Source: Bacteroidales bacterium (GTDB lineage Bacteria; Bacteroidota; Bacteroidia; Bacteroidales; F082). Taken from it: a stretch of DNA of 8,478 nucleotides. The position numbers and the translations under genes are program-made. The notes beneath the pieces were generated by a model. The model ran no database searches. It saw only the letters and a program-made list of their open reading frames with translations, and was not told the DNA's origin. Positions 1 to 7,000 of the stretch are shown here, in pieces (position 1 is the stretch's first letter; each line of letters starts with the position of its first letter). The DNA is taken from contig JAILDR010000203.1 in NCBI GenBank assembly GCA_024689285.1, positions 1 through 8,478 of the forward strand. The letters run 5' to 3'.

Positions 1-874
1 CGCCATCTTCGGCGGCAATAACGAAGATGCCCTGCATGGGGTTGATGCTATTGGTACTGCTGGCGATAATCTCTGTTCCTGCTGTGTTCATCACGTAGAA
101 GTCACGGTCAATGGTGGCTGCCTGCGCGAAGGGATTGCCCACAAGGTTCCAGCCTGTGAAGGGCTTGCCCTCTGTCCTCGACAGCATCACCTGTCCGTTG
201 CCGCTGTAAGGCTCACCCGTGAAGCTGAGGGTGACATCGGTCTTGTGGGCATAGAGGTAGCCCTTGCCTAAAGTGAGGTTGAAAGGCTCTGCCTCATAAT
301 TGCGCCATTCCTCCTGCAATTGGCTCTGGTCGAAATAATAGAGGTCGAAATCCCCCTCCGTCATACCCGCAACAGAAGTCGGGTCCACATTGTCAATCGG
401 CGGGGCGATGAGGTAGTAGCCGCCAGCCGAGTTGCCGTAGCCGGTGATGGGAAGGGTGAAGGTAGAGTTAGGGGTGACAAAAGAGAATTGGAACCACTGG
501 CTAGGATTTCCTATTGCACCGTTGACCTCAAACATTACAGTATTGACGCATTCCAAATTCAGTTCTTCGTTGTTGGCATGGTCATAGAGTCTGAAAGTAA
601 TCGTCTCAATACCACTTTCGGCATTGCTGCGGATAGTCATAGGCACCACATAATGCCCTCCAAACAATTGTGGGAAAGCGCTTGCCCTACACTCATCACC
701 AAAGAAAGCCCCGACTTCCAAAGTGGTGACTGTCTGCTCCACTCCATCAATAACAACGACTCCGTTTACCGTCATGTTGTACTGGTTACCCGTTATCGGA
801 GTCCAATGATGGTTTTGTGCGCCAACGATACCCATTAAGGCCATAAACATCGTTAATACTAATGCTTTTTTCAT
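1..874 (-). CDS. Secreted surface protein, N-terminal 291 codons only (3' end outside window)
   Basis: The reading frame opens at ATG (874-872) and stays open to base 1, so the C-terminus lies outside the window; 291 codons plus one base are visible. The protein begins MKKALVLTMFMALMGIVGAQ, a signal peptide with likely cleavage after A19. Residues about 22-131 form a module with HW, NMTV, EVGAFFGDECR and a YVVPMTI strand. It matches residues 805-912 of the upstream cohesin protein in order and spacing, so the two are paralogous modules. Residues about 140-290 hold a second region with GKGYLYA (203-209) and GWNLVGNPF (241-249), a pattern common in Bacteroidota surface proteins and also present in the upstream protein. 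No catalytic motif is seen. Only 29 bp separate it from the upstream stop, so co-transcription is likely. By analogy with its neighbours it probably ends in a T9SS sorting domain, but that is not visible. The family name and ligand are unknown. Confidence 0.88.
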   Translation of the reverse strand, partial: MKKALVLTMFMALMGIVGAQNHHWTPITGNQYNMTVNGVVVIDGVEQTVTTLEVGAFFGDECRASAFPQLFGGHYVVPMTIRSNAESGIETITFRLYDHANNEELNLECVNTVMFEVNGAIGNPSQWFQFSFVTPNSTFTLPITGYGNSAGGYYLIAPPIDNVDPTSVAGMTEGDFDLYYFDQSQLQEEWRNYEAEPFNLTLGKGYLYAHKTDVTLSFTGEPYSGNGQVMLSRTEGKPFTGWNLVGNPFAQAATIDRDFYVMNTAGTEIIASSTNSINPMQGIFVIAAEDG

Positions 875-903
875 AGATACTGGTTAGTTTTGTTGTTTAT
901 ACA

Positions 904-3894
904 TTATTTTACGATTATTCTTCCGTGATAGACGTTTCCTCCCTCGGTGATGACTTGGATGATGTAAACTCCAGATTCGGAGATGCCACCAAGAATCCGT
1001 GTGCATTCCACCCGATGGCGCATCTTCCTGCCAAGCATGTCGGTAACGACGACCTCGCTGACCCTTTCCTCTGTCGGGAGTTCAAGCGTGATTGCCTTGT
1101 TCCTTTCGACAGGATTTGGATAAAGGTTTACGGTTGACGTTTCGACTCTAGTGCCGAACTCGATGACGTATGGGCTGTCAAGTGTCCCCGCCACAGCATT
1201 GTCTGCGAAGACAACGGTGTTGCCACTGTCGTAGTTTTCCGTCCCTTCTTCCCTGTCGACAATGCCAAACGTCACTCGTTCTCCCTCTTCCGCGTTGATA
1301 GTCAACACAGCATAGTATCTATCCAACGGCTCGAAGTATTCAAGTTTTACACTCCCTCGGTTCTCGCCTCCAACAAATGCTCCCAATTCATAGTTGCCGC
1401 CATACAATTCCGCACCGTTCTCTCTTATGGTTGCTATCACCGTCATGTTCCCGGCAAACGCGTGGATGTCGTTGTTCCAATGGCTCTGGTATTCGTCGGC
1501 CTTCGGTGCCTCTTCCCTACCATGGGCAAATAAAAACGTCCTATCTTCAGTCGCGTTCGACTTGTATAGGTAGCCTTGGCCAGGGACAAGGTTCATCGAA
1601 GGGAACCATCCGTAGTCGGTGTAAAATGTTGAAGAGACGCCCTGCCCTTTGATGATGTCATTGTTCTGTGGAACGAATCCGCCTATGGCCGCTACGACAC
1701 TCTGTGTGGTGCCGACAGGATATCCTATCCAGTTCCAATTGGGCTGCAAGGTTATAGGATGGTCTTCCGGATTGGCAGGTACCCCAACGAGTGACACCGA
1801 CGAACCTGAAGCTGTATTCACTAGGTAGCTCTTCTCGTTCTCAATTGCGGTCAGTTGGCCAAACCACATGCCCGACCAATTCTGAGTAGCCTCCGTCTGC
1901 GACTTAATCTGTATGCCACTTTCTCCCAATGCTTCCTGAAGTTGCTGCATGCCATCCGTGCCATTCTGCTCAATGTAGGTGCTCCACCAGTTCCAACCGG
2001 AAGTGAGTTGTGTTGCTTGAGTAACAGTAAGGGTATAAGTGACCAACGCATCCTCACCCGTGAAGAGGTTCTCACTGGCAACATCACTCAGCACCACATC
2101 TGTGACCGTTATGGTGTATTCTTCCTCAGAAGGTGTCCCTATGGGATGCAACGTGACATTGATCACAGTGCCGTCATGACCTTCCACCGCAGCGTTCTGC
2201 ATGGAAAGCACAAGGATTCTGAAGGTGGAGTCATTGATGGGCAAGGCATAAAGGCTATGGCTGGCAAAACGCTCTGTCAACTGGAAATCGGAAGCCTGCA
2301 CCGAGTAATCCTGATAAGGATAGTTGAAGTTGGCCTGCAAAGCCACTATCGCCGAATAGTTGTTCATGGAAAAGGCGACAGCCACATCGCCATCGTCCAA
2401 GCTGAAAGGATCGGCAGTAAGTTCGATACTGTTAGGCTCGTAGCGGTGACCGCTCAAAGCCACGTTCTTCAAACCGTTCTGCGGGTCGTTGCTGTAAATC
2501 TTCATCAAAGCATTGAACTCGCCTGCCTGCTCACGGCTATAACTCACGTGCAAAACGGTATTGGAGCTTTGGTTCACCACCATCGGGAAGGTCTCAGCCA
2601 CAGCAAAACCCTCTTGGTCGAAAACGACTTGGTCGATGCGCATGGAGGCATTGCCGTTGTTTCTGACCACATATTCCTCAGTCACGGTTTCTGTGACTGG
2701 CGTCGAACCGAAGTTCAAAGCGCTGTTGCCGTTGATTCTCGGGCTGCGGATGTTGACATAGCCTTGGTATTTGGCCGACAAAACATCCTCCCCGTTGGCA
2801 TCGGCAAGCACCGCCTTGGTGGGATTCAGGTAATAGTTACCGTACAGTCCATGTAAGCGGAAGCGCACCGTGCCAATCACGCCGTCGTCACCAGTGAAGG
2901 CCGCACCCGAAGTCGAATAGGCCATCAGGCGAAGCGTGGTTCCACTGACAACACCCGTCGCGACATGGTCGGTCTTGCGGCTGCTGAGCGTGAAATCGAC
3001 AAACTCCAAGGCGTCGTTAAGGTTGGCCTCGATTTGGAAGCCGATGATGCCCTCCATGTTGTTCATGCTGATGGGCAGCTCAACAATGCTGTCGCAATAG
3101 CCCGCAACATGGCCCACATGGATTTCGTTTACCGCAAAGGGGTCAGCCACCAGGTTGATAACGCCGTTGCCTGCAATGGAATTGGAAGTGATGGTTGCCG
3201 TAGCGGTAAGAGCACCTTTCACCATCGGGGCGAAGTTGAGAGTAAAGTTGGCATTATTGCCAGGTTGCAAGGTGGTTTCCGTGAAACTCGTACAACTGAA
3301 CACTGCATCGCTAAAAGTGATGCTGGTGATGGTCAGCGGCTCGTTGCCCACGTTGGTCACACCGGCGTTTTGGGTATATTCACCCCTGATTGGCACATGA
3401 CCATAGTTGATACTTGTAGTGTTGATTTGCAACTTCGGCGAAAGGATGGTCATTGTTCCGTTGCTGGAGGTCAACGGCAAGGCGTTGCCTGAAGCATCGG
3501 AGAGTTTGGCTTGGCTTACATCAACGAGATAATCGCCCGGTTCGTTTTTGAGCTTCAGGGTGAAGCTAACCAGAGCACCCTCGTTGCCGGAGAAGGGCGT
3601 TAGGCTCAGCGAATAGGCATAGATGCGCAGACTGCCGTTGACCACTGCTGCACTCACTTGATGGTCGGAGACACGGTCGGGATTGAGGGCTACGGAACCT
3701 GCCACATAGGTCAGTTGGCTGCCCAAGGGAATTTCCACTTGGAAAGCCACTGCTGCATCGGTGTTGGCGAGCGACACGTTGAGCGTCACTTCGTCCTGCG
3801 GATGGCCGCTTGCCGAACTGACCAAAACCACGTTTTCGGCCCGCGCGGTTACAGTAAGGCAGCATATTGTTAGAATTATTAATAGTTTCTTCAT
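904..3894 (-). CDS. Scaffoldin-like secreted protein: three cohesin-like domains, two ASH/Hydin-type Ig domains, T9SS type A sorting domain
   Basis: The 996-residue protein starts at ATG (3894-3892) with signal peptide MKKLLIILTICCLTVTARA, probably cut after A19. Cohesin-like domains lie at about 21-149, 256-381 and 488-620. Each has a GFQ/AFQ-type strand near its start and a strand like LRIYAYS or LRLMAYS. Each also has F-x-G-x-(D/E)-G before a beta-rich segment, and ends in L(A/S)DA-type residues. Between them, 152-250 and 384-483 resemble ASH/choice-of-anchor-D Ig modules (LNFGSTPV, NVGNEPLTI, FAPMVKGALTATATI, IYSNDP). Residues 628-790 contain GWNWWSTY, NWNWIGYP and GQGYLYKS. Residues 805-912 form a module shared with the next gene. 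Residues 920-996 are a T9SS sorting domain (NLYPNP, then GVYIIQV and a terminal IIVK). T9SS cargo is exported across the outer membrane and released or anchored to surface lipopolysaccharide. The cysteines at 11 and 12 lie inside the hydrophobic core without a lipobox, so it is not read as a lipoprotein. The natural candidate partner is the dockerin of the upstream protease; that binding is inferred. The cohesins could instead be purely structural. Confidence 0.9.
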   Translation of the reverse strand: MKKLLIILTICCLTVTARAENVVLVSSASGHPQDEVTLNVSLANTDAAVAFQVEIPLGSQLTYVAGSVALNPDRVSDHQVSAAVVNGSLRIYAYSLSLTPFSGNEGALVSFTLKLKNEPGDYLVDVSQAKLSDASGNALPLTSSNGTMTILSPKLQINTTSINYGHVPIRGEYTQNAGVTNVGNEPLTITSITFSDAVFSCTSFTETTLQPGNNANFTLNFAPMVKGALTATATITSNSIAGNGVINLVADPFAVNEIHVGHVAGYCDSIVELPISMNNMEGIIGFQIEANLNDALEFVDFTLSSRKTDHVATGVVSGTTLRLMAYSTSGAAFTGDDGVIGTVRFRLHGLYGNYYLNPTKAVLADANGEDVLSAKYQGYVNIRSPRINGNSALNFGSTPVTETVTEEYVVRNNGNASMRIDQVVFDQEGFAVAETFPMVVNQSSNTVLHVSYSREQAGEFNALMKIYSNDPQNGLKNVALSGHRYEPNSIELTADPFSLDDGDVAVAFSMNNYSAIVALQANFNYPYQDYSVQASDFQLTERFASHSLYALPINDSTFRILVLSMQNAAVEGHDGTVINVTLHPIGTPSEEEYTITVTDVVLSDVASENLFTGEDALVTYTLTVTQATQLTSGWNWWSTYIEQNGTDGMQQLQEALGESGIQIKSQTEATQNWSGMWFGQLTAIENEKSYLVNTASGSSVSLVGVPANPEDHPITLQPNWNWIGYPVGTTQSVVAAIGGFVPQNNDIIKGQGVSSTFYTDYGWFPSMNLVPGQGYLYKSNATEDRTFLFAHGREEAPKADEYQSHWNNDIHAFAGNMTVIATIRENGAELYGGNYELGAFVGGENRGSVKLEYFEPLDRYYAVLTINAEEGERVTFGIVDREEGTENYDSGNTVVFADNAVAGTLDSPYVIEFGTRVETSTVNLYPNPVERNKAITLELPTEERVSEVVVTDMLGRKMRHRVECTRILGGISESGVYIIQVITEGGNVYHGRIIVK
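2035..3441 (-). repeat. Two tandem ASH-plus-cohesin units inside the scaffoldin-like gene
   Basis: Within the cohesin gene, protein residues 152-381 and 384-620 are two diverged copies of one composite unit. An ASH-type Ig domain is followed by a linker containing ADPF (250-253 and 494-497). A cohesin-like domain with SMNN near its start (276-279 and 509-512) comes next. Cohesin 1 (21-149) precedes them without its own Ig domain. The match is clear at protein level and weak at DNA level, so the duplication is old or fast-evolving. Confidence 0.75.
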
Positions 3895-3940
3895 ATTCAG
3901 TAATTGTTCATGATTAAACTACTTACTATTGACTTCCATG

Positions 3941-4038
3941 CGTCGCTTCGCGTCACTGCGAGGCACGAAGCAGTCCAGATAAATTGCTCGTAGTCTGGAT
4001 TGCTTCGTCGTTCCTCCTCGCAATGACGCAAAGCGGCA
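3941..4038. repeat. REP-like palindrome in the protease-cohesin intergenic gap
   Basis: A long imperfect inverted repeat fills most of the 161-bp gap. The left arm (3944-3979: cgcttcgcgtcactgcgagg, then acgaagcagtccaga) pairs with the right arm (3994-4035: tctggattgcttcgtcg, then cctcgcaatgacgcaaagcg). The loop is 14 nt, there are a few mismatches, and the right arm has a bulge of about 6 extra bases. The sequence is more GC-rich than the rest of the gap and codes for nothing convincing. Its form, including the gcaatgacg end, resembles dispersed extragenic palindromes known in several bacterial phyla; copy number cannot be judged here. No T-run follows on the minus strand, so it is not a standard intrinsic terminator. 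In the transcript it would make a strong hairpin after the protease stop. It could limit read-through or protect the upstream mRNA, setting different levels of protease and scaffoldin. Confidence 0.8.
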
Positions 4039-4055
4039 GAAAAGTCTCATGTTCT

Positions 4056-7000
4056 TCATTTCACATACACCACTTTAGCGTGTTGAACCATACGTCCGTT
4101 GACTTGCATGGAAACCGTGTAAATGCCCGGCGCCATGTTGCTCGAAGGCATCCATTCGTACTTGTACTCTCCCCTGCTGTGCGAGCCGAGTTCGATGACA
4201 GAAACTGTCTGGCCCATGATATTCGTGACGGTAAAGACTACGTTGTTGGCCCGCTCGTCAGCGATGATAAAGGGGATGTTAAGGTTGCCGTTGAAGGGAT
4301 TCGGATAGGGCTGTTCGAGGAAGAGCGTCTCATGATCCTCCACACCCGTGCCTTGGAAAATGGCCAGCACATTGTGGCCTTCGGGGTCGGAAAGGGCGAC
4401 ATTGTTGATTTGCCCTTCGCCAATGCGGAGCAAGGCGTGCTTGCCTGCGGGGATGCGCTTGCCACTCATGCTATAGGCCATGAAGAGCGTGCCGCCGCTC
4501 ACCTCGGCCTTCACCTGCTCAAAGCCTTCCAGGGCTTGCAATGCCTCAATGCTTTGGTTATCGATGCCGTTCAGCACAAACTGAACACCACCCAGTTCGA
4601 CCGGTGTATCCACGAAGAGGTAACCGTTCTCGATGCTATAGTAGGCTGTGGCCACGGGATTGGCATCGGGCAAGCCGCCTCGGTTGGTGATGATGTTGAT
4701 GACGCCGACGATATCCAAAATGTCGATGTTGCCATCGCCATTCACGTCCGCTGCTTCAAAGATGAAGGGTTGCGGATTGCCGTTGGTGAGGTAGCTGACG
4801 ATGCTCACCACATCGGCCACATCCACCATCATGCTGCCGTTGGCATCGCCAGGCGTCGAAGTGAGCGGCACCGTGGTGACAGTGAGCGAAGCATCGCTTT
4901 CGGTAAGGTTGGTACGAAGCACTTTGTAATAATAGTAGTAGCGTTGGCCAGGTACCACATTATAGTCTGTGAATACGGTGTCTTGGATGAGTGTAGTGTT
5001 CAGTTGGATGGAATCTGTAGGCATCCAAACAGTTTCTTCTTCAATCCAATTCCAGTTTTCATCATAATGACCTTCAATATAAACACTGTCATACCGATAC
5101 CTGTACATATTATACCCCAAGAAATCATCGAAATCCACTTCGTTATTGTTCCATTCCAAATCCACTTTGCCAAGGCCAGGCGTGGCCATAAACTCGTTGC
5201 TCAATGAACCTGCCGAAGCCACCTGCACATTGAAACGAACATTCTCAATGGGAATCTCAAAATGTTCATTGTCCTTGGCGTTTGCCACATAAATGCGGTT
5301 GAGGCCGTCCGTAGCAGTAGAGCCGTTGATGGTGAGATAGGCGGTATAAATGGTGCCTTCTTCATTCCATGAACCATTCTCAGAAATAGCGTGCTGTGTA
5401 TAAGGCGGACGCACACCCATTGCAACAAATGGTGTTACCGATTTATCCATCGGGCGGTTGAAATACACCTTGAATTCATGAGTACCACAGCCCAAAGGCG
5501 GCAACTGATCAAATTCATCCTGCGCATCGTAGCCGTTGACAACCACTTTCCAGACGATGCCGTGGGCTTCAAGATTAGGCTGATGTAATATCGAATCCAA
5601 ATCAACTACAGTATAAGACTCTTGATAATAAATATTATTAAAATCGAATACGGTTTTATGAAGGACATCTGTCGAATTAGATCCAAAATAGGATGGACTC
5701 TCAGAAACATAAATAGTTGCGCCTTCATAACATGCAACGCTAAAATAACGATTTCTCCAATAACTATTGAAAGAATTACAATTTTTAAGTGACTGCATTG
5801 GGGGGATGCCTCCAACATTAAAAATAATATTACAATCTTTCGCTACTGGATCACCGTTTCTAATAAAAATCCCGCTTCTCCCCTCACAATAAAAAACATT
5901 ACTTAACCTAAAGTAACCACCACTTAATGGCCAAGCACAATAAGAGTTTAAAATAATACAGTTTTTAAATTTACCTTCATATCCAAATGCGTCAGTGATA
6001 CGAAAACCATCAAATTTTACATACTCCAAGGTATCATTTATTCCGCTAAATTGCCGAACATTTCCTTGTCCCAAATCTGTCTTTGTAAACACTATCAAAC
6101 TATCAGGAGTTCCTTTCACGTCTAAATGTCCTTCACATATTAATCCTGTATCATCTTTGAACTTCAAAATCGTACCAGGTTTTATAGTTAAGGTAATACT
6201 TGAAGGAATAACCAATGGTCTAGTAACAATATAATGTACATTGGGATAAAGCGTCATATTCTCCATGATCATGCCTCCCAATTCCACGCCATTCTCCACA
6301 GTAATACTAAAATGCACATCCAATTGGTATTGGCTGGGGTTAGCGGTGAGGTGCAGAACCATATTAATAATCCGGCCATCCACACAATCTGGATCAATGG
6401 TAAAACGCAGTGGGTTGGCAGACTTGCTCTTGGCGTACGCAGAAAGGCTCTGGCCAAAGGCCACAGGGTCGGCATCCAAGAAGGTTACAATATCGGGGTC
6501 TTCAAATTCGTCCACTGTCAACCACATCATGATGTTGTTGGTAGCCCCCCAAGTGCTACGCAAGGTGGGATAAAGGCAAATGGTTTCACCTGCGTCGGGG
6601 CGGTAGTCACCATCACCGCCAATAGTGTCGTTTATCTCCATGCAAACGAAATCCAACTGGGCGGGGGCTTCACCTGCATCATAACAGGCTTTAAAGTTCA
6701 CATGATTTCCCGCAGTGTTAATCAAATCTCCCCATAACATCTCCTGTGAGGGATAAGGCTTGGCATGAAGCAGGGCGGAAACACCACCCGCCACCAAAGG
6801 TGCCGCCATGGAGGTGCCGCTGTAGTTGCGATAATTGCCATTGGGCACTGTGCTATAGATAGCTGCACCTGGGGCTTGCAGTTCGTAGTTGTATAGTTGT
6901 TCTTCTTCATACTGCGAGAAGGTAGGGCCGTCACAGTCGTAGTTTGACCAACAAGTAAGGTAACCACATTGGTCTGGTATCTGTTGAGTAGCCTCCACAC

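Noticed and set aside
320..838. Plus-strand frame of 172 codons near the left end
   Set aside because: The opposite strand holds a continuous frame from 874 to the window edge with a clear signal peptide and a module shared with the upstream gene.
1855..2856. Long open plus-strand frame (about 330 codons) antisense to the cohesin gene
   Set aside because: There is no signal peptide, domain or leader, and it is fully opposite conserved cohesin and ASH modules.
3841..3894. Lipoprotein signal in the cohesin protein (two cysteines in the signal peptide)
   Set aside because: The cysteines at positions 11-12 sit in the middle of the hydrophobic stretch without a lipobox pattern; a standard signal peptidase I site (ARA before E20) follows.
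3900..3935. Internal promoter for the cohesin gene (minus-strand TAGTTTAA)
   Set aside because: It only partly matches TAnnTTTG and no TTG element lies at a suitable distance upstream.
3984..5207. Long open plus-strand frame (about 400 codons) antisense to the protease gene
   Set aside because: Its translation is rich in His, Val, Ile and Asp with no recognisable domain. It overlaps a minus-strand gene with intact dockerin, cohesin-like and T9SS motifs.
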